Shown: positions 10,218 through 20,640 of the stretch, piece after piece | How positions within the stretch are numbered: position 1 is the first letter of the stretch | Layout of the letters: every line of letters starts with the position of its first letter | Translations under genes and position numbers: made by a program | The notes under the pieces: generated by a model | What the model was told of the DNA's origin: nothing | Database searches by the model: none | The model's input: the letters and a program-made list of their open reading frames with translations, nothing else | Assembly (NCBI GenBank): GCA_947359465.1 | Contig: OX375872.1 | Location: forward strand, 83,322,931-83,386,930 | Reading direction: 5' to 3' | DNA from: Metellina segmentata | Lineage: Eukaryota; Arthropoda; Arachnida; Araneae; Tetragnathidae | DNA: 64,000 bases

Positions 10218-11127
10218 TATTAGTATTCAGATTACCCTCAATTCGTAGCAGCTGAGATCGTCCATGATACGAAATCGCACCCCAGACTATAACTACGGGT
10301 GTTCGGCCGCTATGACGTTCGATAACGCACTTTGGAAGGCAGCATTCACCGGCATAGCGTCTAACACGAATGCGGCCATCATGGTTCCACAAATTAAAGC
10401 GGGATTCGTCAGAAAAGACAACTTGTTGCCAATCAGCCTTCCAGGCTCTGTGCTCATGAGCCCATTGCAAACGCAGCCGTCGATGGTTTGGCGTGTGGGG
10501 GGATCCTGTATAAAGGAATCCTTGCACGCAGTCCACGGTGCAGCAGACATCGGCGAATTGACGAAGCCGACATTAGTACACCGGTAGCAGGAGACCAAAG
10601 TGCCAAATTGCCTGGAGGAAGCTGTACAGTCATTCACCCCCATGTGGACCAGGTGTCTATCATCGCGCGCTGACGTCATCTTCCGTCTTCCACTCCCAGT
10701 TTTTCCGAGTTGTCCGGTGCACGTCAGTGTTGTGCTTCCAAACTCGCATCACTGTGGAACTGTTCCACTGCACACGAGCTGCTATTGCGCGATAGAAAAA
10801 TCCTCTTTCACGAAAGACGATGATTCTCCCCCGTTCAAGCTCCGCAAGTTGTTGAAATGTCACCCTATTTCGTCGTGGAGGCATACTTAGGTCTCACTAA
10901 ACGTTCGCCACTAAAAAATAACCATGCACTATTTTCAACGTCCCACTACAGCCCTCTATTTATACGCTTTTATCATCCGTTCAGAGGGCACTGCTCACAC
11001 CACGCATGCGTGGTGGCTCTGAAACTTTACTACTTTGCATAACATCCTATAATTGACATTTGCTGCAAATTTCATTTCATTCGTATGATTTCTTCATGGT
11101 GTTGCATTTGCTACAAACAGCAGTGTA

Positions 11128-11270
11128 TATTCGTAACTGTGAGTGAAACAGAGGTTCACCACAATACACCTGTGTCTAAACAGGAGTCAAAGAAGTGGGC
11201 AGCATGCAACGAAGAAAGCGGAAACCGTCTGGGAATGCGATGACTACTGGGTTATTTCACGCAAAATGAG
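11128..11270 (+). pseudogene. mariner transposon, 3' part beyond the Tc1 insertion
   Basis: Just past the outer Tc1 a frame reads FVTVSETEVHHNTPVSKQ and continues into a block rich in Lys and Trp. This matches the mariner pattern VTxDETWxHHxxPExKQQSxxW, with the first catalytic Asp replaced by Ser (AGT). It follows on from the mariner fragment ending at 8296, with one base out of frame. A shifted frame ends in AMTTGLFHAK, resembling VMATVFWDAxG, after which similarity stops near 11.26 kb. Confidence 0.75.
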
Positions 11271-12230
11271 CAAATCGGATGTGGCTGACACATCACCGAT
11301 TTTAATGAAAATTAGTTTTTAAATAGATCTCATATTGTAGGAAGTAACTTTCAAATATTAGGTTTTCAAAATGTACTTTTTATTTTCTATTGAATTTTTA
11401 AGTTTAAGGTCACACAAATGTAGATTTTTTAGCACTAATAGTAGCCTGTTTGTGTCCCTATATTTCAATAAGTTATTGACACAAATTAAAATTTTTTATC
11501 TTGTTACAGTCTTCAGTAAAAGGTCTTTTAAAAAATGTTAGAACATAGTTTTATATCCATCACTGCTCATTCTCAGGGATCCGCTAAAATAGAGATTTTG
11601 CCTATCTGATACACATTTCAAATTGCTCTAGTACTTTTAAAAATGGGGAAAGACAGTTTCAAAAATTATTCTTAACAAAGCACTTCTATCTAAAAGTTTG
11701 GAATATTTAGTGATTGTGTTTCTACTCTTTAATTAACAAAAAAAAGTAAAATAATTGAAAGCAGCGATTTTTCTATTTTTTTAAATACAAATTTTATTGG
11801 TAAGGACAACTCCGAAAACATCACAACTTTTCAGTATTATGTGTCAAGATGTATATTATCTGGCCTAAAATTTTCATCATTGTAATTTGTTTACTTTCGT
11901 CCCAAGAAAATTATTAACTAGTAGGAAATTATCGTTTTATTTTATCGCATACACTCGAGTAAGACATCTATTTCCGTCTTTGAAAGAGATGCAATTACAT
12001 TCAAGGACAGATATCCGAATAAATTAAAACTATTAAATGAATTATGGTTATAAATATACTTGGTTTGTTAAACAGACAATTTTTGCTGAACCGAAAGCTT
12101 TCGAACAACGGAGAATTTCTAGTGGCAATCCAGAAGTCATGGCAAAAGCCCATGCGATTTAATCGGTGGAACTATCAAATGGTTAGCTGCAAGAACAATT
12201 TTACTGAGACCATACGACAATCAGATTTTA
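11271..12230. other. AT-rich stretch without recognised features
   Basis: No open frame of note, transposase motif or repeat array was recognised. The sequence is AT-rich with many stops. Confidence 0.5.
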
Positions 12231-12231
12231 A

Positions 12232-12537
12232 ATGCAAAACATCTATTCTCCTTCTGTACTTCAACCATTTCAAACATCATGTTCTTTTATGTGCCTTCAA
12301 CTGATGTTATTCAAATTTTCTAAGCTTCAACAAAAGTTTAATGAGGTAACGGCAGCCATTACGGGAATGCGTAACTATCATTGCTACATACCTATTCCCA
12401 ATTCTACGTCACAAATTCGTGTTTTATATTTATTAAAATCACCAGCAAAAGAAGTAAAGAGTTTAAAAAGAATTCGGCAGCACAAAATAACCACGTTTCA
12501 ATTACACAAGTTGCAAAATTTAACATGGAAGTTTTAG
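12232..12537 (+). CDS. Unrecognised 101-residue open frame, doubtful
   Basis: The frame starts at an ATG and ends at TAG. The second half (FNEVTAAITGMRNYHCYIPI, then a Lys-rich segment around SPAKEVKSLKRI) has a more protein-like composition than its surroundings. I have a weak impression of similarity to uncharacterised, transposon-linked arthropod proteins, but I cannot name a family. There is no signal peptide, membrane segment or known motif. In sequence this AT-rich, a frame of this length may be a relic or chance. Confidence 0.25.
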   Translation: MQNIYSPSVLQPFQTSCSFMCLQLMLFKFSKLQQKFNEVTAAITGMRNYHCYIPIPNSTSQIRVLYLLKSPAKEVKSLKRIRQHKITTFQLHKLQNLTWKF

Positions 12538-13434
12538 CACATAGTGAATTTGAAAAGGTAATTAATTAAAAGTCATAATGTCTGATACTAAGTTGAAATT
12601 TTAAGCTTGTTTTGACGCTGATTTTTTTGGCTTTTTTAATTCACTTTTTAAGTTAAAAATGATTTGATATTTCTTTGTTGATATTGGGTTTCATTATCTG
12701 TATTTAATTTTACTGTTATCATTGAAGTTCTCGTAATATGTATAGACTGGGAAGCAAATGTTATGATTTTGATTTTATTATTGTTGCTTTAGGACTCAGA
12801 TTACAATCCGGAATTTTTTTTACAAGTAATAAACATATTAAACTGTATTCCAGTGAAATGTCGGTTTTATCAGAGCTGTCCTTCATTTGATTTCTTATGG
12901 CAATTTAGATTAGAAAATTGTCATTTTGTTATTTTCGTTAGCTATTTTGAAGATGAAAGAATTAAAATGCGACTTCCAAACTCTATCAGTAATATTATCA
13001 TACTTACCACTGTAACTGGCTTAAATTTAAAGGAAGTCTTAAAATTTTTTTAACCCATAGAAATGTTTTTAACTTTGTCAAAAATTACAATTTTCCATTT
13101 TTAGCAACTAAATTTTAGATTAAATATGATGTTTAAAATTGTTGTTGCCCAAGTGAAAAAAAACCATTTTGTACAGATTGTAAAAATGCAAAACCTGTTT
13201 GTAACGTTAAGTAGTTTTTGAGAAACAGAACTTCACACATGCAACATTAAGAGATCTCACAATTGCTCTTCGAAGTTATAAGACCTTAAAATGCCCCAAT
13301 GTTCGAAAATATTTAATTTTGAACCTAAATATTTTGGATACCGTAATTTATACATAAACTAAACCCCTGTACCAAATTTCATATAAATCCATTACCATAT
13401 GGATACAGGTTTTCCTGATTTTTGCTCATTTCAG

Positions 13435-13690
13435 GTGGAATGACCCTACTGTCTTTTAGGTTACCCAGGAATCATCTAAATAGACTGCTTGGAGAAGGAC
13501 AAAGCAATGGTAAGAGGTTATTATGCAACGGTATTGGATCTTTTGAAAAAACTTTGAAGAAGAACAAAAATGGCCAAGACTATCGTAGAAATAGTGCTTT
13601 TTCTCCAAGACAATATGTCGTTCAACAAATCGACTGTTACAATGGTAAAATTGCACAAATTAGGCTTCTGAAGTATTGATTTCTTACATT
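13435..13690 (+). pseudogene. mariner transposase relic, central catalytic part
   Basis: One frame contains IDCLEKDKAMVRGYYATVLDL, a stop, then MAKTIVEIVLFLQDNMS and a MVKLHKLGF-like block ending in TGA. This matches mariner FIDYLxKGKTxxGEYYAxLL, then FHQDNAPAHKS, then MAKIHELGFELL. The second catalytic Asp survives in QDNM. Upstream, TVF-stop-VTQ resembles MATVFWDAQG with the Trp codon now a stop. It overlaps in coverage with the mariner piece at 11.13-11.27 kb, so the two are not simply halves of one copy. The third Asp region is missing. The 85-residue open frame at 13422-13679 is the wrong frame. Confidence 0.7.
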
Positions 13691-14795
13691 TTATTTAAAT
13701 AAACAACGATTTTTTTCCAATTTAAAAGTTCTACTAATAAAAAAAAAAATGTATTACTATATTTTTTATAATTAATACTTTATCAGCTTACTTACTTTAT
13801 TAATACTTTATTTTTATAATTAATAATTTATTATAATTATACTTACTTAGCTGTTCCTCATAGAATCACATCACACATATTTTGTAGTTATTACTTAAAC
13901 AAAATCCTCTTGTGAATAATACTTTCCTTAAACTTGCAAAAAATGCCCCTAGATATGCTTCTTTAACGGATCGATTAATATATGAAATATTTGAGCGAAG
14001 TTTAAAAAATTAAAAACTCAATTTTTATACTTTGTTTTCTTATTTAAATTAAGTTAAGTTACCATTAAAAAAGATAGGAGGCTTCAAAAAATAATTGACA
14101 GTGAGAGTTGTTGATCTACCAACTTTATTTGCTTCCTGAATAAAATAATTTAAAGATTTTAATAGACATTAAGTCGATAAAAAGTAAGTACCATTATTCA
14201 AATACACCAGTAACAATAAATCTTTTATTCGAGTCTAAATAATGTTATAAAAATTATTATTTGCAGTAATATCTTAAGTAATCATTTTCGTGTGTGTTTT
14301 GAAAATTTTATCCTTACAGCTTGGGGAAATTTGTAGTTTAATTTTTAAATAAATATTTAAGAGAATCGTGTCTCCCCCAAATCATGATATAGGTTTGATA
14401 ATAAATTATATTTTTAGGTATAGCGTTATATTTTTCGCAGGCCCATATTTTTCAATTCAGAAAATTAATTTAATACGATATATTAGGAATTATTTTACAA
14501 ATATATGTGTAACTTTCGAAGTTTTGCCACAACACACTCGTTACAATAATCTTTCATGAACTACTTTTACCTTTTCCTTTTCAATCTTTACACACTTTTT
14601 TCAGTTATTCCTTATTAAAGCAATTAAAACAAGACAATTAAAAGATAATGTGGGGAAATAACAAATTTTAGCAATAGATTTCTATTGGTTCTTAAAATTC
14701 TTATTTATACCGAACTAACTATATTATTTCAAAACGGTTTCACTATTGCATCATCCATAACCCAAAAAATGTTAGAGGTTTGATTACATTCTTTT
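13691..14795. other. AT-rich stretch without recognised features
   Basis: The sequence contains runs of TTTAT and TAAT (for example 13740-13850). No gene or element was recognised. Confidence 0.5.
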
Positions 14796-14990
14796 TCCTG
14801 AAAGATGCAGGGTCAGCGTCTCTCAGGGAGATTGATACTGTGCTAGCAACCTGCGAGTTCGAGACGGTGTTGATTTGGTTTCTTCCTGAGAGTATTTCTC
14901 TTTTGTGTCAGTAAAGATTTCGGTATGTGTATGTCCAGTTACTTGACGTTGCTTTTGGTTCAGCTTGACTTTCGTAACCCAAAACCAACA
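14796..14990 (+). repeat. tRNA-derived SINE-like unit
   Basis: This is a moderately GC-rich island in AT-rich DNA. GAGTTCGAGACGG at 14855-14867 resembles the RNA polymerase III B box (GGTTCGANTCC), and GGTCAGCGTCTCTCAGGGAG at 14811-14830 may be a decayed A box about 40 bp upstream. A non-tRNA body follows, with GTTTCTTCCTGAGAGTATTT and TTGCTTTTGGTTCAGCTTGA. That order is typical of tRNA-headed SINEs. I believe similar units are common in spider genomes, but this is from memory. No clear target duplication was seen. Confidence 0.6.
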
Positions 14991-17645
14991 AAAAAACTAT
15001 GAGCAATGTAAAATTTACTAACTTTGATAATCGTATGAGTAGTTTAATACGACTCAATATAATTCAAATAATAACTCAATAATTTTAATTTCAGAATATT
15101 TTTATAATCTAACATAAAATTCATATGTTGTTTTACCATTATTTTTCTAAACACAATTATTTTTCCTTCTCTAACTTTCTTTTTAGATATGTTTAATACC
15201 ATTCACGCATTGAACACTTTAATTAAACGAACTTTCTCCAAATGGAAACTAAAAGCTTAGAATAATTGCGTCGTGGTCGTAAAATGTTGGAAATCGTACA
15301 ATTACAAAAATTAAGCATCTAATTTAGATTAGATTAATTTAAATTTACTTTGCTTTCTGAAGAATTATAACCGCTACTTTATTGGCAAACTTAAGTGGAA
15401 CGTTCACCGTTATGTCCTCTAAATTTAATTAATGTTACGGAACCCAACGATGCATTCCCATGGGTATATATACCGTACTGTTTACATAATTTTAGAATAA
15501 GCTATATTGTTATCTATAAATAAGCTATAAATTGTATAATCTCTTATATATTTCTGAGTTACTGATAATTTATACTTTCAGTATCACTTTAAACCAAATA
15601 TTTAATAACATTTTACATTAACGTTACTAAAATTACTAATTTCAATGCTGGTCAGAATGAGAAAAATTGGTTAACAGCAAAACGTGTACATTTAGAAAAT
15701 ATCGGAGTTTTAGTATCATGGATAATTTCAAGGGTAAATTAAATGCAACCTTCACATGGCTAAGTGTAAGTTACAGAATATCCTGATAATTTTAACGTCA
15801 GCCTATAAGAAAATTAAAACTGAGTTTAAAATGAAAATGAAAACTTATAGCATAACCAACAAAGTCATTACTTTAAAAAATGACGTTAAATTTAGGAGGA
15901 AAGCTGAAATGCAGAGTGGTAGGAATTGAAAAGTGGATAAACTTAATTTTTTAGCTGAGATTCCGAGGAATTTATGTCACTAAGAACATTATGTATAATT
16001 ATGGCTATTTAAGGTTGAGTTTCTACATTAACAGAAGTCAAGTAAATGTATAATCATCTTTATCTGTCAGGCACATTTTAAGTGATTGTCATGATGCTAA
16101 TGAGTTTAGACGCAATCGCTTTGATGTTATACATCCTACTCTTACAGACACAGTGGGACCTCTTAGATTTTTGTTTTTACCTTTAATGGATAAAGTTTTT
16201 CTATTTTTATTTAAAGTAACATGTTTAGTTTTTTTTAAGTGCCTAGGTAAATTGTATAGCCTAAGTTCCGTCTAAGCTTTTATTATATAGTATATTCATT
16301 GCTAAATATAATGTTTGATCCTGACCCTATTAAGAATAAGAACATACAAAAGAATTTATTTTGATTTCAAATGTAAAAATTACCCATGGAAAACATTTTT
16401 CACTTTTTCGAAATTATTTTCCGTTGTCAGATATTTCACTAAGAAAAGATTCAGCATATGTCCTTTTGTGTTATAAACAATTCCAATGATTACTATGCAT
16501 ATTTATATTCCTATACATGTACTTACTATAAATCTATAATTTTTTGTATTCGCTTAAGCTGTATCCCAAACAGTGGTGAACATTTCGCTATTTTTATTCC
16601 CTTCTTAAGGTAGTTACAAGATGTGCCCAACCTTTTCATGTAGGAAATAAAACTGTTCGTTCAGAAACAAGTTTTCTTTCCGAGGTTCATTAAAAAAAAG
16701 AGAAAATAGGAAAAAAGATCCCGAGAGAAACTTATCTAAAGTTCACACATATAGACGCTGCTCCAGAAACCGGATCTCATTTTCTCTCTCAGGAACTATC
16801 CGGCAATCAATTAGTAGAAGTTGTGGCGCCATAATGGGGCTCCATGAGCCGGATTGACGATTGTTGCTGGTCATTCATTTTTGGAAAAGAAAATATTAAA
16901 CTAAAAGCAATCAAAAGAGAAAGCACCATTCATAAGAAATAAATCAAATGCAATTGAAATAGAATATATTTATTCAGGTAATATTGATGGAAAATTTTTT
17001 TTATGCTCTCTAGAATTTATATCAATATTTTGTTTAAACTCGGAGTAGGCAGCACTTAAATCTAGACTAATTAGTCCACTAGCATTCCAATTTTGTTGCT
17101 TGCAAATAGTTCTATAAGATTACATCACTATTCGGATAACAAATTATGAACCAAATGTAAAGAAAGTAGCTAATAATATGAAACTGATGACACTACATAA
17201 AAACTGAAGTTACTCCTTTATTGTACATAAAAATCAACTCTTATTTGAAATCGCACTGCCTATATTTTTGTTGCTACATGAACAACTGTTAACTATTAAA
17301 TCTACTTATATAGCTATAAATCTACTATAATATACTAGAATCTACAAATATATTTTTTCCTCTTTTGATTCTAACCCTATGAATTATCCAATCCATTTAT
17401 TTTCTTGATCTAAATTTTATTCAATTTATCTTTTATTTCACCCCAATATTTCCCCATAACCATGGTTGAAGCAAAAGCCACTTACAACCAGAGAAACAGG
17501 CTCAACCATTAACCAAGCATTTTTTATGAACAGTCTTATGAGTTAATAAAATGATTAGTATAGTAAAGGCCCCTCTGTCATGCATCTAGGAACTTGAGTA
17601 AAATCACCAATCTCGTTAAATAACTCACCTAAGAAGTTTGTTTGG

Positions 17646-17648
<3 letters not shown>
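14991..17648. other. AT-rich stretch, one GC-richer patch
   Basis: I recognise no gene or element. A less AT-rich patch at 16.74-16.87 kb (GCTCCAGAAACCGGATCTCA onward) contains CCGGAT and its near-complement ATCCGG several times and may be an unrecognised repeat. Confidence 0.45.

Positions 17649-17679
<31 letters not shown>
17649..17679. repeat. (AT)n microsatellite
   Basis: About 15 uninterrupted AT units. Confidence 0.95.
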
Positions 17680-17682
<3 letters not shown>

Positions 17683-17999
17683 GAAAACGAAAATCGAAGA
17701 AAAAGTTAGCCCAGCTAGATGAAAGAGCGAGTGTCATTCGAAAAATTGACACTTTTTCTGTATTTGTGTTGGGCGGCATCAGAAAAAGTACCCCACAAAA
17801 ACCTTAAGAGTTACTGAGTACATTTTATCTTTTCGTTTTCAATTTTTGAGTTTTCTGAGGATAACATGTGTCTTTTTAGGCTCTGGGCAATTTAAGTACA
17901 GAAGAAAGTTAAAACATTTGTAAAGTGAATTCCAATGTACTTCCTTTGAGTGGGCGCACTTTCATGTAGTTTTTAAAAGCCAGTTCCTATTTATATTGT

Positions 18000-18220
18000 A
18001 TCTTCCAGAATTGTTGCTATCTTGTCCATCAAGGTCTGACTAAGTTTGCTAGTGACAAGATACCACATAATCATATTTTACCTAATTTTTTATTATGATG
18101 AGATCAAGATCTGCTCAGTTTTCTTCCAATGACGAGATATATCACGTTCAACAATATTTTTTTTTTCAGTTTTCTTCTATTGACGAGATGAATCGTCGCG
18201 ACAGTCATCAGGAGGGTTAA
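18000..18220. mobile_element. piggyBac-type MITE, copy 1
   Basis: The right end GGAGGGTTAA (18211-18220) gives TTAACCCTCC on the minus strand, with TTAA as presumed target. Inside are GACGAGAT motifs and AGTTTTCTTCTATTGACGAG, shared with copies at 29.0, 31.4, 40.0, 44.7 and 51.9 kb. The left end is too decayed to place exactly. Confidence 0.55.
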
Positions 18221-18911
18221 TGAACGGAATACCAAATCACGACTCAATTAACGAAGAATCGTATTTGAATTGATAATTTATCAAACATAAAAAACTTTCA
18301 AGTCTTAGAATAAGTGCAAGAAATATGAACAACCAATACCTCGAGAAGTAATTAGGAAAATCTATCGGAAATATTTCTATGTTGAACAATAAGGCACACA
18401 TACTAGTTTTAGAGTCAGTCAAAACCCATTTTGTCAATAAATGCATTTTAGTAAATCGAGTGGTGAAAATATTTTTGAAAATTTCTGAACGGGACAGTAT
18501 TTTTTTAGAGAAAATTTGTTCAAATATACTATTTTTTTGTTGCATGATTTATCACAAAATAAACATATTAGTAACTGTTTAGTACTTGTTTTTGTTCAAT
18601 TTACTTTCTTATAAAATAAGTATAAATTTTCGATCGAAGCTCGTATGAGACTGTCACAGCAAAGTAGCTTAGCCTACCCACACACCCAATAGAGATACAT
18701 GAGATTTTCTTGGCACCATTTTTTATACATTTTTATTTATCTACAATATGATTTGTGATTCTAAATATTTGTTTTTCAGTGATCAACAAGCTATTATGTA
18801 ATTTTAGAAAAATTTAACCTTAACATTAAAAAAAAATTAAAGGTCTAATAAAAGGTAATAAACTTTTCGAGTTTTTATGGATTTGGTCACTCTTGCTCCG
18901 ATAGCCTCATA

Positions 18912-19168
18912 TCGCACCCCGGCAAAAAAAGCGACGCAACTCAAAATTGCAGAATTTGAGAAATATCAACTTAAAGGATACTATAGAACTTGTATTGAAA
19001 TAGTATAAGCTTCTTTTAAATTTTAGGTAAGTATATATGGTGGTAACTTATATTCTATTCTATAAAATAGTAATATAATACGCTGGGGCACCTCATATAC
19101 ATATTTTAATAACATGAGATCGAAAATTTTATTTTTTGATTTGTGTCGCTTTTCTTGCCGGGGTGTGA
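18912..19168. mobile_element. 257-bp TA-flanked MITE
   Basis: The left end TCGCACCCCGGCAAAAAAAG and the right end, read from the minus strand as TCACACCCCGGCAAGAAAAG, form an inverted repeat of about 28 bp with few mismatches. TA lies at 18910-18911 and 19169-19170. The interior is AT-rich and non-coding. Size and TA target fit a non-autonomous Tc1/mariner-type element. Its termini differ from all the transposase-bearing copies in this window. Confidence 0.8.
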
Positions 19169-19984
19169 TATATCCTCAATATAAACACTTGCAAGGAATA
19201 TGGATTGACTGCACGTAAAATGGATTTATTGACTATGTTTATTTGACATACTTTGAATTACGTAAATAAGCATTTTTTTTATGTAAAATGTGACATTTCT
19301 TGAGTGGTTTATGACAAATTCATTAAATGTTTCATATGAAATACCATTTTTAGATTAATAATAGAACAAAATCACTATTCAAATTCATATTTCTTCACCA
19401 AAAAATAAAAAAATAGAAAACATTTTGCTTATAATTTAGGAAATAAAAATCAAATTTTTAAATTATCTGAGACATATTTGTCTAAATATAAATAATCCTT
19501 TCCTTTATCAGATTTGATTTAATATCGCATGAGTAAAAACATTTAATGCCTAAGATTTATTTCAGATTTAATATTTTATATACAACTATAATAATTTTTT
19601 TATTAAACTTACGAGGCATTGTACTCTTTTTTGAAACCATACCAAAGATTATTTTGTTACGAAGCATTCATATTGAGAAAATATGAAAAGAATTCTAGCA
19701 TTTTAAATCTCGGTTTTGATCATAGAATGCTAAAATTATTCACTATCACATTGAGGTAATTGATAATTTTAAATATCACTAACAATATAAAAGAACGTTA
19801 ATCCATGTTTTATGTATGATCTATTAATGGTATAATAAAGGAAGTATGAAAATAATTATTATGATTTCTACTCTTATCCAATACATATTACAGCTCCACT
19901 AATATACATACAAGTTTCATTTCATTTTATTTAAATATATATTATTGATATATGTTAAAGGTAGTTAGTTCTCTGACACACCGT

Positions 19985-20140
19985 GATGTGCCTTTGTTTG
20001 GGTTTTGACTTCATGCCACACCGTATATCTACATGCATCGCCACCAGAGAGAGCTTTGCAACTTAATAATTTATGACTTTCTGAAGTGCGTTTACAATAA
20101 TAAAGTCTTGATATTGTAGTAATCTCTTTTCCTCTTAATG
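19985..20140 (+). pseudogene. Tc1-family transposase, extreme 3' relic
   Basis: A plus frame reads DFMPHRISTCIATRESFAT then TAA at 20064-20066, matching the Tc1 C-terminal pattern DSMPxRIxxCIxxRGG. The following roughly 60 bp of untranslated sequence (TTTATGACTTTCTGAAGTGC onward) aligns with that of the relic ending near 6.05 kb, so the two come from one family. Nothing upstream of about 19.98 kb is recognisable. Confidence 0.7.
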
Positions 20141-20538
20141 TAATTATGGACAAAAACGAATCTCCTTTATTTCGATCACTATTCGTACTAGAGCATATTC
20201 AAAGGTACCATTCAATAAGGAATAAAGCGTCCAAGGTATTCAAATCCAATAAAAGTGCATAATGGGACGTCTTCATATCAAATTTTGAACAAACAACTAA
20301 ATTTATAATAAAAACACCATATTTTGACGCCATAACCAGATTTTGCATCGTTAAATTAGTATAAATATGAAATTTCATGACTCTACTGCTTTTATATCAC
20401 GAGATATTCAAACCTAAAATTCGTGCCATTTTCAGGGATCATCTCGACATAGAAAGTCACTATTTGTAGATCAAGAGTAATTGTAGTAATAGTTCCCCAA
20501 TTTCAAATTTGAATACTATTTCAAATGTATTTTTCAGC

Positions 20539-20640
20539 GATCCGAGAATTATTATATTTACTACTTAAGTGCAAAGGATTTGAGAATTATATTATTATAT
20601 TTACTATGCAAGCGCAAATTATCTGAGAATCATTATCCGA
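20539..20640. repeat. Degenerate tandem repeat, about 2.5 units
   Basis: GAGAATTATTATATTTACTA followed by an AAGTGCAAAGG-like segment recurs about 45-50 bp later as TATTATATTTACTATGCAAG CGCAAATT, with a third partial unit GAGAATCATTATCCGAGG. It is an imperfect local duplication. Confidence 0.55.

Larger units (their letters stand above)
8402..10884 (-). pseudogene. Transposase of the outer Tc1, split by an insertion
   Basis: The start is the ATG at 10884 (MPPRRNRVTFQQLAELERGR), an HTH-containing N terminus. Frameshifts lie near 10.67 and 10.52 kb. The catalytic part then runs through FSDESRFNLWNHDGR and VWGAISYHGR up to NLNTN at 10220, where the inner Tc1 begins. The remainder is at 8402-8807: YVREVLEPEI, then QQDNARPH, then after a one-base deletion QDMSPIEQVWD, and SMPRRIAALIAARGGY near the end. 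The Asp, Asp and Glu codons all survive, with 34 residues between the last two once the lost base is allowed for. A TAA replaces a codon just before SMPRR. The old decay and the insertion both disable it. Confidence 0.9.
8299..11125 (-). mobile_element. Tc1-like transposon (outer Tc1) inserted in mariner
   Basis: The left end TACTGCTGTTTGTAAAAAAT (8299) and the right end, read from the minus strand as CACTGCTGTTTGTAGCAAAT (11125), match over about 30 bp. TA lies at 8297-8298 and 11126-11127. Without the inner element and its TA (1410 bp) the copy would be 1417 bp. It sits inside the coding region of a mariner and contains another Tc1 at 8810-10217. Confidence 0.9.

Noticed and set aside
11128..13690. 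The two mariner relics as halves of one copy split by a 2.2-kb insertion
   Set aside because: Both appear to include the MATVFWD block, so they overlap in coverage; no element ends were found at the supposed junctions.
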